The position numbers and the translations under genes are program-made. This document shows, in pieces, positions 22,200 to 33,841 of a stretch of 64,000 bases of DNA. The stretch spans positions 1-64,000 of the forward strand of contig JADNYJ010000139.1 of assembly GCA_015501075.1 (NCBI GenBank), written 5' to 3'. The DNA is from Gymnopilus junonius. Lineage: Eukaryota; Basidiomycota; Agaricomycetes; Agaricales; Galerinaceae. The number at the start of each line of letters is the position of its first letter. The stretch's first letter is position 1. The notes below the pieces were generated by a model. That model saw nothing but the letters and a program-made list of their open reading frames with translations. It searched no databases and had not been told where the DNA came from.

Positions 22200-23150
22200 A
22201 TGCATTACTCATACATAGTTAGTCACTGCATGTCTAAGGACAGCCGGCCCAGAAACCAACAGGCTAACAATGCAAATGTGCAGTGCAATACTGCCATCAA
22301 AGGGAAGGGTCCCGAACCTCGCCACTCTGATCAGCAGAATGCTGGTAACCCCAGCAGTTTGCAGAAAAAAGAGTATCCTAAGAGGAAACCCTGCCGCGCT
22401 GGCTTCAAACCAAAGTCAGCATGCTTTGTTGAGGACTCTGATGAAGAGCCATTTACGCTTGCATCAATGGCACATTTCCCACCACTGGAGAAATCGTGCC
22501 TAGTCCCCACTACTCACAATGTAGTTGAGATTAGTGGGAGAGGTACTATTACCTCTCGCAAAGTCCATGAAGGTGCCTGGAAGAACCCCACTTGGGGAAT
22601 GGCACTGTACCCCTCCTTTAGGAAATTGCAGGACCTGATGTCTCGAATTGGGGTTACCCTGACTATTGCCACCTTGAGTAGATTCGAGGAAGTCGCCCTT
22701 AATACAGGCACAAGTAGGATCACCGAAAATGTGGAAATGAGTAGCACTGTGTATTTGCACAGTAGCACCACCACAGAGGATGTTGCATTGGGGTTGTCGA
22801 TGATGACTGAGATCTATAATGATCTCTTTGGTCCTGAGCCCTACCGGGTGCCGACCCCAGATCCTTCTCAGATGGCAGTCAATTCCGAACTGCTTATGGC
22901 GGAAGATTGGAATCAAATGAATGGGGTAGTGTCACAAGGCGATCTCACCTATGTGGATGATGACGAGGAGTATATCTCCTTTGAGGAAGAAGAAGATCTT
23001 CCACTGCCACCACCGATCGATGAGTCCCTTCATCTCGGATTGCACTATATTGGTGCAGATGGGAACATCATCACTAAAATGGCTCAACAGAGCTGCAATG
23101 ACATGTACCAGATGATGCAGGATTCAGACCCAATCACCTATGAGGATTAG
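22200..23150 (+). CDS. Retroelement-associated ORF of unknown function (316 aa)
   Basis: This uninterrupted frame of 316 codons lies between the motif cluster and a Copia-like protease fragment. Its N-terminal third is basic and Gln/Asn/Lys-rich, with KRKPCRAGFKPKSACFVEDS. The C-terminal third is strongly acidic, with VDDDEEYISFEEEEDLPLPP. It ends in TAG, and the frame stays open for about 17 codons beyond the stop, so readthrough or a nonsense mutation is possible. It has no zinc knuckle and no catalytic motif that I recognise. I infer a gag-like role from position only. Confidence 0.4.
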   Translation: MHYSYIVSHCMSKDSRPRNQQANNANVQCNTAIKGKGPEPRHSDQQNAGNPSSLQKKEYPKRKPCRAGFKPKSACFVEDSDEEPFTLASMAHFPPLEKSCLVPTTHNVVEISGRGTITSRKVHEGAWKNPTWGMALYPSFRKLQDLMSRIGVTLTIATLSRFEEVALNTGTSRITENVEMSSTVYLHSSTTTEDVALGLSMMTEIYNDLFGPEPYRVPTPDPSQMAVNSELLMAEDWNQMNGVVSQGDLTYVDDDEEYISFEEEEDLPLPPPIDESLHLGLHYIGADGNIITKMAQQSCNDMYQMMQDSDPITYED

Positions 23151-23250
23151 ATTGAGCAGAATCATGGCAATTCAGTGCTCCTCCCTCATCTGGACTGGCA
23201 AGTACCTTCTTGTTCACATACTGACAAGATACTAACTGATCAACCCACAG

Positions 23251-23540
23251 GTATTAATACGCTGTATGGGGTAGATAGTAAATTACTTTTATTTACTATC
23301 TACAATATTTATCTTGATCACGTTGTCTCTTGTGTGAACTGTAAGGGAAAGGAACATCAAAAGACATTTGAGGAATGGCTTGTAGATTCCAGAGCATCCA
23401 TGCATTTTTCTGGACAAATCTCCGACTTCTCGGAACTTACCAAATTTCCAAGCAAAGAAAGACCAAAGGTCCAAACTGCTAATGGCATAGCCTATGTCAA
23501 TGGATTTGGTACCAAAGCCATCTTCCTGTGCCTTGAGAAT
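23251..23540 (+). pseudogene. Copia-type zinc knuckle and protease remnant
   Basis: After an intron-like stretch (23201-23250, with TACTAAC and ending CACAG) the frame reads CVNCKGKEH and then WLVDSRASMHFSGQISDFSE, followed by VQTANGIAYVNGFGTKA. This is the start of a Ty1/Copia polyprotein protease, with the catalytic DSGAS changed to DSRAS (Gly to Arg). Homology stops near 23540, where an inverted Gypsy fragment begins. Integrase, reverse transcriptase and RNase H are missing. Confidence 0.65.
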
Positions 23541-26276
23541 AAAATGGATAAGTTTCTCCTCTTCAGGCCAAAGAAACCCATCCTCATTAACTTTCATCTG
23601 CTCCCTTCTGTCCTCCGTGTATCTTTTCCCTGGTGTGAACTCAGGTGGGTGCACTGGTAACCCCGGCATGTCAGCCAACGGATCGGAGGAAACTTTGCAA
23701 ACAATACGAAAATCTTTGGGAAGGGTGGTAGCGATGGGCTTCACACAGTTTTCTACCTTCTTGTAGGCGAGTACTTCTGCAGCCCCATCCCCGAGGTAGA
23801 TTGATGGACTTCCGCTATTTTTAGCAGTGACAGCGAAGTTTGAGACTTCTGTTGCATGTGTAACCAGAACGTCAGACCAGTCGAAGTCAGAGTCTGAGTC
23901 GGGCACCTCTGTTGCATCTAGGTGGGCTTTGTCATTGACTTCCCCATCCTCATCATCGCTCAGCATGGCCTGGTAGTCTTCATTGTCAATATTGGTATTG
24001 GACATGCTTTGAAGACCTGGCATGCCATCTTTGGAGCTCATGTCATCATTTTCGTGTGAGTCCCCATCCTCATCTTCTGCAGAACTACTGCGATAGTCAA
24101 CTATCACAAAATTAATTCCTGAGGTCTGAGCCCCAGTAAGTCCATCTGTAGACGTCTCATGTTCTCGTGTCAGCACTGTGATGATGGACTTCGTATTAGG
24201 ATCCACTATAGTCATATGAACTGCACCATCCTCGAAATGTCAGAATATAGCCATGGTTAAGGAGAAAAAAGGTAAGCCTAATAACATCTCATATGGGGCA
24301 TCTTCGACCACCTGAACCTGCACATAGAATACATGATCTCTGATTGTGATAGGAAGATTATGGAGGAGACCGAGGGTTGCATTGCTAGTAAGGTTCGCCG
24401 TCTTCATTATCATTAAATGATCTGACTGAACTGGCTGTCCTAGCAATTCCCACTTGTCACATCGCAAAGCAACCACCATAGATCCACTGTCAATCAATGC
24501 TTCAATTTTGATGTCACTTTTGAGCATGATATCAATAGCATGCAGGTTTTCTGTGTGCTTTGCCATGATTAGTCCCTTCTTTGTATCTGGGAGCCTCAGC
24601 CCTTGTTCATGTAGGTCTTCATTTGCTGCATGAGCATTTGATGAAAACTGATTTAAATTGAGTGCCGTTTCCACTGGAGGGACAACATGTTTGGTGTTAC
24701 AAGTTCCTTGACTTGTTTGCGAACTTCGGGGGATATCGCCAGCAATTCTCGAAGGGTAAGCACAACTTCAGTATCCAGACCCTTTACTGCTACCCTGCTG
24801 ATTAATTTAGGATCTTCGATCGGTATCACATATCGGAACTGAGCCACATTCGTATAGGCAAAGACACAGGCAGCACCTGGGAAGGCTTGTTCTTCTCGGC
24901 CATCTGCTGTTGTTTTGCCATGCTTCGAGTTGTCAGGCCACAGATGTTTGGCTTAGGTGAGACCAGTTTTTGCTTTGCGACTTCGGCCTTCTTAGTGGCC
25001 TGTATTGCTAATGCCTGAAATGTCTCAATTTCTTCCAGATCCCATTGGGTAAGTATTTGTTCTTCCTGTGGAAGGTCATCCTCGCTGACTTCTTCAATCT
25101 GGGCAGATGGTACTTCGTGGACTTCCACAACATGTGCAGACACCATCGCTATAGAGGGATTGGCTCGGCACCAATTATCAATTCGATCCATTAAGTTCTT
25201 CCCTTCCACCATTTGTGATGTAACTTTTGCTCCATTAGTTGTCAATACTTGTCCTCTATCATCACGCTTGCACCATCCTTTGGCGACGTATTCAGCCAGT
25301 TTAGGGCAATTGGCAAGGAAATGGGCAGGGTCACTGCAAAATAAACAGAACCCTTGTGTGTTCGGTTCAGATTTGGCACCTCATTAGGTGAGAGATTTAA
25401 TTTCTTCATCAATGTCATCACCACCACGTCTGCCCATTTTCCTTTATCTAGCCCTGCTTGGATGCTTGCTACATCAAAAACTTCTTTCTTGACTTTGCTG
25501 CGAGCTCGGGATGATTCTGCTTTAGTGGGTGGATCATTTGGCAATGCTGCTATTTTTGCTGAAGGTGTTATCATTACTGCAGCGACTTTTATCTCGGCAA
25601 GAGTCCATGGATCATCAAGGTGGTGATCAGGACTCTTGATTCGAAGCTGTTCGCGAACTTGCTTGTGAAAGTCGATGTGAAGTCCTTGCATAAACATGTT
25701 GCTTACTTCGCAATCTGAAAGTCAATCCTTGCTTTTGAGGAAATTTGCAATTCGTAAAAACTCTCTAAAATATTCTCCAAATTGATTCTGACTAGTGATT
25801 GGCTTTGATTGCCATTCCTTGGTTAATACCTGTAGCTCGTGTACAGTATATTTGCGGTCGCCGGTTGCGCCAGGATAAAGTTCAGTTACTGCAGTTTTGA
25901 AGCTTTCCCAGTCCTTTCCTTTCGACTCAGACAACTGCCCCCACAATTCATATTCATCTGATCCAAGGTACTTGAGTGCCCATTCAATGATTTCTCTTTC
26001 ATCAAGGAGGGCTCTTGTGCCGAGACAATGGACTTCGTTGAGGAATCGGGTGAGCTCACTTGGCTGCCCATCAAACTTAGGTGCCGAAGAGTGGTTTCTT
26101 GATGGCATATACATCTTGGGTTTGATTAATGAGGTGAGTGATGGAAGTTTCTTCTTTGATACGCTTTTTTCAAATTGGTCTTTGTCTAGATCACTATGTG
26201 TATCCCGATGCTCGTCGTGAGCCCGGGTATGTTCTTGATCAGCTTGGTGCTGATCTCGATCCCTGTTTTGATCCAT
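23541..26276 (-). pseudogene. Ty3/Gypsy gag-protease fragment, frameshifted and truncated
   Basis: Read leftward from ATG 26276, gag starts MDQNRDRDQHQADQEH and holds the capsid-like segments FDGQPSELTRFLNEV and EYELWGQL. A frameshift near 25715 leads to the next gag part. A further frameshift near 25330 runs through the zinc knuckle (CLFCSDPAHFLANC in the restored phase). An aspartic protease follows with ALIDSGSMV and MLLGLPFF (24674-24240). The last part (24215 leftward) is the acidic linker before reverse transcriptase, with PPEFTPGKRYT and GFLWPEEEKLIHFIL. The element stops near 23541, so reverse transcriptase and integrase are absent. At least four frame breaks make it inactive. Confidence 0.75.
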
Positions 26277-27127
26277 CTACTGGGCTGGATTTAATCGTCC
26301 TATGATAGGAGAACCCGGTCCATCTTTAATAGGACTAGTTCTGCCTGTGCCAGCTGGCGGAGTTGTTAAGTTTTGATCGGAAATGGTGGAGGATTCGTTA
26401 GGGGTGTAGAATGACGAATCCGTTATTGAGTAGCAAAGGGTAGCCTACAAATCGTATGCAGATTACCTCGGGCAGATTTTTGCCAAGAGTTCGAGTTTGT
26501 AATTGATTCCACTGATGCAAAAACATGTGCCCGATTTTTGATAAAACTTGAGACAAAAGAAACCTTAGAACCCCCTTGTGGTGGGCTCCAGTTGTAAATA
26601 ACCCGTTCTGTGTGGGAACGGTATAAGACGAGGGGAAATCCGAAGGAACTGAGTAAGATGATTGACGGAACAATCAAATACTAAGGTACTATGTCCAAGT
26701 AGATGGTAGTGAAAAGAAAAATAAGTCTTGATGTTTTGAGGGTGTTTGGTGGAATAAGAGAGCCTAAGGATCACCTCAAGTGTCCTTAGCAAGCTCAATT
26801 GGGAGAATACGAGTGGGTAAGGAACTTTGAGTAGATCCCAAAGTTGCCTGTACCCATGAGAAAGTGAGTAAGTTTGGAGACTTTGACTTCTTCGCAAGTC
26901 GGCTAGAGCTCTTGTAGCTCTCGTTTTGAGTGGGGAAAAATGCACTGAAATTAACCAAAGAAAATATGTAGCTACTACATGGTTTTTATACCTCTTTAGC
27001 TACGAAAATTTCCTTGAAAATTTTATAGGAATAAATCTAAGGCTAAAATTTGAATGGGGACAAGTCAGGGCGCCAAAAAGATGAATGAAGGAATAAGGAA
27101 TTAGCGAGTTGGTTGCCCTGACAAGGA
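26277..27127 (-). other. Gypsy 5' leader and probable LTR
   Basis: Upstream of gag on the minus strand lies about 850 bp without a gene. It contains a TATA-like GTATAAAAACC near 26975-26985 and a TGGAGCCCACC stretch near 26580, which could be a primer binding site. A TGTCAGGGC start near 27126 could be the LTR edge. No matching 3' LTR is present because the element is truncated, so the limits are inferred. Minus-strand open frames in 26565-26945 have no recognisable content. Confidence 0.4.
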
Positions 27128-27338
27128 ATAAAGTAAAAGGAAAATATACATATATGGTAATTTTCTGTAATCACGTTGCCAGTGCAAGTTGAGCAGGTGG
27201 ACGGAAACAAAATCTTTCAATTCAGTGGCTTGGAGCTGGGCCGTTGGCGGTGTTGCGGCTGACTCACTAAAAGATCGAGGTGAGTCTGCCGCCGTAACGA
27301 TTTTGCGTAATTCCGCGCTCAGACGGAGTACCGACTCC

Positions 27339-27690
27339 ACAGTACTCTACGATATTCCCTCTCGTATCGCACGAAAGGCCTGGTCTCCAAACACTTGGAA
27401 AACAAGGTAAGTTCACACCCACTCCCCACATCTCCCTGATACATCACCACCTCGTATCCGGCCACAGATATTGTCTCAATTACAAAGGCATACCCTACCG
27501 AACCGAATGGGTCGAATACCCCGATATCGAAGAACTCTACACCAAAATCGGACTAAACCCACTCTCACTAAAACCAAACGGAACACCGCGGTGCACCCTC
27601 CCCGTCATCCACGACCCCAATTCCAGTACCGGTGTGAAACTGGGCGAATCATTCGACATCGCCCAGTACCTCGACCGACAATACCCTGAC
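27339..27690 (+). pseudogene. Glutathione S-transferase, N-terminal fragment
   Basis: A second gene of the same GST type as 4550-5372. Exon remnants are about 27339-27406 and 27468-27690 around a 61-nt intron at the conserved position. They read VLYDIPSRIARKAWSPNTW, then YCLNYKGIPYRTEWVEYPD and ESFDIAQYLDRQYPD. No ATG precedes the conserved start in the expected place, and all sequence after YPD is gone. It is replaced at 27691 by the 3' flank of the F-box pseudogene. About 150 C-terminal residues are missing. Confidence 0.85.
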
Positions 27691-27826
27691 TATATACTTT
27701 TTGTAGTTCAAATTTTGAGTTGTGGTTTCTTCGTTTACGTTCCAATATGCAAGCTGTTTTGAACAAGTGGCGAAGACATGGAAAATGCCAAGAAAATTCT
27801 GTAACCGTCTAAAAAACAAATCTAAA

Positions 27827-29418
27827 TTACTTTGCCAGCTTGTTTGTATGAAGGCGCAGAAGTTCAGGTCGTCCACTCCCACATTCATAGTCAGTGACCT
27901 TTCCATCTGAGGTTTGTGCATATCGAACCTTGAGACCTGTAATCTCTTCCAGGCAATCCATATTAGACTTGGTCAATTGTGGATGGCCCCAGATATCTAG
28001 CAGGGATATAGGCAGGTCTAATTCTCTCCGATGCCGAAGGAAAACCATGAGATTCTTCTCGATCCATTGGTCGCTCCAGCGGGCGTCTTTGTCATATTCG
28101 ATCATGAGAGTATGCAAATTGGGTAGAGAGCGAGGATCACATGATTCAACGATGAAGCTCAAGGTCGCCGCCGTGGCACCGAGCCATGTCAATGATGTGA
28201 ATACCGAGATCACGGCCTTCAGCGCAGGTTGCAAGTCCATTGGAATGTCCTCGATGTATAAGTACATCGTCCGGATATTGGAGAGCGATTTAACCGACGC
28301 AAAATGCGACAGTAATAGGCGTGCGATAGTGAGAAAAGTAGATCTGCTGCGGGAGTCTGCAAGGTGTACCCGGTAGTTTTTTTTGTCAAAATCGTCCTCG
28401 TACAAGACCAGGCTAATTTCGGAGGGTCGACGAGGCTTGCAGGAGATATCGAACTGGATAGTTGATGTAGGAAAACCAGCGATGGCATATTTGAGGAATT
28501 CAGACAACCGCTGACACGCAATGTCAAGCACTGGTTCGGTGATTGACCTTCTATAGCCCCACAATTGGACGCCAGCTCAAAGGAGCGGCATTGAGTTGAA
28601 GCAATGGTTGCTAAAACGGGTGCCCAAATGCGATGTCGACAATTGCCAATCATCAACTCTTCAAGATCGGGGAGATGGACAGGGGAAGGGCGTTCCACGA
28701 CATCCGACCCTATATTAGTGAAATTGATTTGAAGATGCCGGATCTTCCGCATATTTCTCAATGCAGCAAGGACATCTGGCAAGGAGAATGAACCTCTGAT
28801 GTGAGCTCCTGTATGTGCGAAATCCAAGGTGCGTGCAGGTTAAAGGAAATATTGGACGAGCGAAATATCTTGATCTGAGGGGCGTGATCAGTGAGGAAAG
28901 GAGCCGGATACCGGGTGAAAGGCGAAAATTCATTCGCTAATTTGAATATCTGTAGCATAGGAGACGGTCGAAGGATTGGTGCCCAAGCACCATTCCACAT
29001 GTCGGAAGAGTCAACCAGAATAACATCGAGAACTTGAACTCTTTCCCATTCCTCCTTAATAATTGCAAAGAAAAAATTAGTGATTTTTTCCATCAGCATC
29101 TTTCCCTGAATCCACAGAGGTGCCTTCCCACTGCGACGAAGAATTTCTTTCCTCCACTGCTCCTCCAACAGGATCGGATGGTTGAGACTGATACATCTTC
29201 CCCATAATAATGGAGAGTCAAGCGTAATCTCCCGCCAGTCATGACAAACTTGCGATGCTCGTATTAGCTGGCTCAGCGGCAAACCCTCGTTTCGAGATGT
29301 GTTGGTGAGAATGAGGGTCTCGAATATCAAGGAGAGGGCGTCGGTGGAGAGGGAGGAGATGGAGGGCGGAGAAATGTTGATAATCAAATGGAAAAATACT
29401 GTAGGCATCTGAGTCCAT
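27827..29418 (-). pseudogene. F-box protein gene, copy 2 (frameshifted, 3' end present)
   Basis: The ATG corresponding to copy 1 is at 29418. F-box features are SSLSTDALSLIFETLI, LSQLIRASQVCHDWREITL and SPLLWGRCISL. This copy keeps the true C-terminus, ending LLRLHTNKLAK at 27829. Single-base indels disrupt it near 29390 (insertion, TTGATTATC), 28799 (deletion) and 28543 (deletion). These differ from the three in copy 1, so the two copies decayed independently after duplication. An intact ancestor would have been roughly 520 residues, with an F-box followed by leucine-rich repeats. Confidence 0.8.
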
Positions 29419-29732
29419 ATTGCACGGAATCTCGTCAGAGAGGAAAGTTGAACAATGAAATCGAGAGCAACCGTTCGTTGATTTTGTGCACGTGATAATC
29501 AACCAGGAGTCGGCCGGTTTTTTCCGGACCCCATTCAAATTGTCGGCTGACAACCAACTGACTGCACTTGTGTACTCTATCAGGACTTGCGCCACGCCGT
29601 CTTGTGCAGTCGAGCGTTACATATTAGAGTACTGCATGCGACATATTCTGTGGGTCATTCAGTATCAGATTGAATATAATAATTATACGTTCTATTACGA
29701 TACATTACATTATGATCCTGTTAATAATACAC

Positions 29733-30708
29733 TTAGTTCCTCTTAGCCCGAGCGCTCTTAGAGCCAGCCTTTTTCACAGGAGCAGATTGAGCCTTGGGCG
29801 CTTTGACAGCCTTCCTGAGAGCCTTCGCTGCTTTCTTGATAGACTTCTTCATCGGTTTTGCGGCAGCCTTATTCTTAGGGTGATAGGCACACGCTTGGTG
29901 AGTGCGACACATGAGCTCTGATCGCTGCAAGTAGTCATTAGCATCCAGTTGAAAATCGAGAAATAAAAGGTGAAAACACGCAAACTCGAGATCTTCCTCT
30001 TCCAGTGCCCACCTCGCAAGCTTAGCATCCTCCTCACCAAAAACACAGTAAGAGTCGGTGTTCTTGTGCATCTGGTCAGAACGGAGGGCCTTCAGGTCTT
30101 TCATATGACTGTCTTTATCTTGATTAAAGAAATAGTATATTGTAATGGAAGTAGAAGCTTAGATACGCACATCCAACTAAAAAATTCTTCGTGTCAGGCT
30201 TGGCACCAAAATCATACGGGGAGCCATCCGTTTTGAAATGATCAACATCCTTGTTGATAGTATGAGCCAACTCATGAATAACGGTCCCAGCTCTCATCTT
30301 GTCATCATTTCCAGCGAAATACGAACTTCCGAAAAGAACGTGCTTATCTCTATCATTCGTGGCACCCTGCGTCACATCCGGTCTTGCATCAGCACTGTCA
30401 ACAAAAAATGTCTCGGTCTGGAGTTTGGCGACTCCGCTCTTGATTTCGAAGATATTGACATTAGTACCGAAGGCTGCGACGACTGCAGGATGCGACTTTG
30501 GATTAGGACCGTTCAGAACAGTCTGCATTTTACTGATTTGCTCGTTCGCTGTGAGAAAAGTCGTTAGGAACAGGCTCATTTGGAGTGCCAGAAATTCAAA
30601 CGTACCAATCCTCATAGGCTCGCACTCGATCTTAACCTTGTTAGCAGCACTTCCGTCCCCAATGCGCCCTTTCTACGGAATAGACGCGACGTCTTGCAAA
30701 ATTTCCAT
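29733..30708 (-). pseudogene. M35-like (HExxH) zinc metallopeptidase with basic C-terminal tail
   Basis: Exons 30708-30606, 30548-30171 and 30118-29733 join in frame (phases 1 and 1) into 288 codons. The second exon holds AGTVIHELAHTINKDVDHF, an HExxH zinc motif with a following Asp, preceded by HVLFGSSYFAG. The third starts YKDSHMKDLKALRSDQ and has KNTDSYCVF, as in the Lys-specific metalloendopeptidase (Aspzincin, M35) domain. Codon 12 of exon 1 is TAG (30675-30673), hence the pseudogene label. Starting at ATG 30615 would avoid it and keep the whole domain. No signal peptide is visible, whereas classic M35 enzymes are secreted. The last ~50 residues are Lys/Ala-rich (KKSIKKAAKALRKAVKAPK), like a histone H1 tail or nuclear targeting signal. 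The final acceptor is AAG, not YAG. Confidence 0.65.
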
Positions 30709-31855
30709 TAATTCATACCGTGCTATGAAGCACACGAAATTACACACATTGCAAAGTGGAAATCCAGAGGGAAAGAGTGATGAACGTAAGGCAGGAAGCT
30801 CGCATGGTTGTATAGGTGGCGTTAAGAAAGAACAGAGGAATATACTGCAAAGCGACCCACACCTATAAAATGAGAGGTTTGATAGAAGGCCGTGTCGTTG
30901 AAAAAAAGGGGAAAAAGCCTACAAGGAAGAGATTCGACCAGCAAAGACTTGGTGAGGCAGAGAGGACAGGACATCCTTTTTATATAAGAGGTCTTGTCTC
31001 CTGTACCCATCCGAAGGATGACAGTTGAAGTGTCAAAGGAGGTAAATTATCCGCTATTCGTAATACATGAATCAGGAGGAAATAAATGCCTTTTATTGTC
31101 ATTGATCCATAGACCATTGAACCATTCTGATTCTAATACGCCTCTGGTTCGTCCTGTGTCAAGTGCATGAGCAGTCAGAACCTTAACCGCGACGACGTTC
31201 CTGAACAGACTTGCCGACCTCGACAATATCCACGACCTTGGTCACACCCGTCTCATCAACACCCAGAGAACCCCAATAGTATAATAAGTTCTTCCCCGAG
31301 CTACAAGGGCAGTTCGTTCCACCGGCTACACCAGTCATGGCCTGGATGGCGACGCCTACGAGTTGACAGCACAGTAGTACAGATTTTGGCGAAATCTACC
31401 CAGAGTCGAGTCGCGAGAAAGTAGGGGCATACAGAACACGTTACAGATGAAAGCAAGCAAAGCCCGCCATTGAGGTAACGAATAGCAGTGAATAAGCGGG
31501 GGAGGTCAGGAGAGAGGACTCCGGGAAGCTCCAGTACGCGTAAGCCGAACGTCCCCACCTCCGGTTGTCGGAATTCATCTTTACCGCGCTTTCCCTCCAC
31601 AGCAAGGCCGTTGCCTCTTTCCTACACCTACCGCTTCTGTGGGAGCAGTGCTCGAAGCTAAGCTAAAGCGCATTGGGTGAGAATCAAGTTGCTATATCTT
31701 GTCTTCGAGCTCATTCAACATCGTCTTGGAACTCTAGGCCAGCGCCCCAGTGATCATTGTCATGAAGACTCGCCAAGACCCACCTCATCGACGTTCGCAC
31801 TTCTGTTTTGAAATATTTTCGCTGAGTCCTTTTGGAATCTCCTGCTGTACCATTA
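30709..31855. other. Upstream region of the peptidase gene, no confident gene
   Basis: This stretch corresponds to 11471-12618 of copy 1. A TATATAAAAAG-like box for the minus-strand peptidase lies near 30975-30985. The small secreted-protein-like frame starting MRFSLASS at 31673 (minus) is closed by a stop after about 30 codons, owing to one extra G relative to copy 1. Toward 31260-31320 the minus strand reads AIQAMTGVAGGTNCPCSS, open in both copies but unassigned. Confidence 0.4.
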
Positions 31856-32391
31856 TGGATAATTTTTTGAAACAAAACGTGGGAAGGATGGACAATATAC
31901 GAAATGAGGAGAAAGAGTTCCTTGAGATGGAAAGTAGGTCAATCAACTTTAATTAGATTTTCCAATGATTTATAAGCTCAAATATCTTCAGAGAGGGGCA
32001 AGAACACTGTTTTCGGACAATGGATAAGGTCACTTTCACCCGAGACGAAATACCTGTACAAAGGTTCTGATGCGTGGCTCGACTTACTTCTACAGGGTCA
32101 TAAATCGAGCTGAAATATTTTTTTTTCATTGCATATTTTAGATCGAACAGAACGCACGGTTGCAGAAATGCAGAAATACAGTATGCCCCTTTCCATCCAT
32201 TCAGCAACAGAACAGCTACCTGATATTTAACACCATATGCAGGTGATAGACAAATCGCGCGGACGCAAGGAGAGGGAACTGCGTGACGTGCGGAAAGGAC
32301 GCTCAGTCGGATTTGAAGGTCTGCTCTGGATGCAAGGTAGCAAAATATTGCTCGAAACAGTGTCAGAAGGAGGACTGGAAAAATCATAAGA
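31856..32391 (+). pseudogene. MYND finger gene, copy 2 (5' deleted, finger truncated)
   Basis: Only the end of exon 1 (NVGRMDNI, EEKEFLEME), exon 2 and most of the finger exon remain. About 1.6 kb, including the start and some 150 codons, is missing relative to copy 1, with GATGGAT-like sequence at the join. The finger runs through WKNHKR and then jumps to the sequence equivalent to 15408, losing the last Cys ligand and the stop. The CATGACG of copy 1 is GTGACG here. Non-functional. Confidence 0.8.
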
Positions 32392-32392
32392 G

Positions 32393-33841
32393 ACTGCCTT
32401 CGACAGAGAGCGGGCGTAGCAACAAATAGCCATAACTCGAGTTGAAGGTCGTGGGACGTGTTTACTGGAATTCAGGATGGGATCGGCTAGGTGGGGAGGT
32501 AGAATGAGCGACTGTATGCACAGTAACAGGCAGCCAAGAGTTCCTCCGAGTCTGCGGCGCCTTCCTCTCCTGTTCCCCACTATCCTAACAATCCCAATCT
32601 CATATGAGGCAATCGATGGAATTACAGTGCGTAAGTAGCTCCCGTTGTCCCGCCATGTCCCTTATCAACATTATGCTTACCAGGTGGCTAAGCAGTTCTT
32701 CCTTCTCAGCTCGGGTGCCAGGTGCTTATCCGATTCGATGACCGCTCTCATTCGCCCATTTCCTTGTTGAACTCTCTTAGCACACCCATGGTCCATTTCC
32801 ACCCATCCATACTTGAGCTCGCTTTCTCCCCAAAATCCTCCGTCGTGTTGATTTGCCTAACAGTTATTGTCACCAGGGGCTGCCTTCTTGCTTTATCAGG
32901 CTGATGAGGATGTGGACCACACTTCAATCAGGTATGATGGCTGCTGTGGAAAAGGTCGATGTGCGTCCTATACTACTCTACTTTCCTCATATCAAGTCCT
33001 TCTTCTTCCTATCTTAGATACTTACCTCAAACCTCAGATACGAACACTACCACCTCGCCGCCCTTCCGGCCTGGTAGTGGTAAACTCCCTCTTCGATCTC
33101 TCATCCTCCAGGTAAGTAGCCAGGAAATCCATTCCCCATCGCATTTTCCAGTCCAGTCCTTCTCCTATATGCCTGTTCATTATGAAACCAGCTTATCACC
33201 CTTGCCGGAAGGCCGTGTTCATGCGCTGCTCATCATTTTCCTTCATCTGCTCTTCGTTAGCTTTGCCTTTTCTATGATTCTCCGAGGCAGGTCTCGAACT
33301 GGCTTCCTCCTCCTCTATTTTGTTTCCAGGATACATTTTTTTCATTCCAATCCCTGATCCTCCGGCATTCCATTCCACCCTGCCTGGTCTGTCGCTCAGA
33401 GGGCGTTATGTTGATCATGAACAAGACGGACTGTCCGAGAATTCTGCTCATTCATATCTTTCCTTATTAATTCTGCAACCTCCGTCTTGGAGATACTTAG
33501 TAGCCTCCTCTGGCGACAAGCACATGCGAGTGGATAAGTAGCCTAGGCGATGGATGATTGTTCATCATGATTTATTTAATGATATTTCACGTTCATTTCT
33601 TTCATTTCTTTTGTTTTTTTTTTGGCGAGGTTCAACTGAACTGATCTCTTTTCCTATTTCTCTCTTTTCAAATTCCTCGCACTCGATATCCGAATCGTGC
33701 CATGATCTCTCATTCTTCTTGTCCCTCTCCACTTGGAGTCTTACGATCACTCGCACACGAGATAGACTATCCACAGAGGATGTAATCATATCTGCATTCT
33801 CTCGATGGACTTATCTTGTCAGGTTGATGTTTGGAATACTC
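32393..33841 (+). other. Copy 2 of the near-identical block
   Basis: This is the counterpart of 15408-16843. 32590-33440 looks virtually identical to copy 1, including all small open frames on both strands. Possible tiny exons described for copy 1 apply here unchanged. The uninserted transposon target lies at the right end. Confidence 0.4.
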
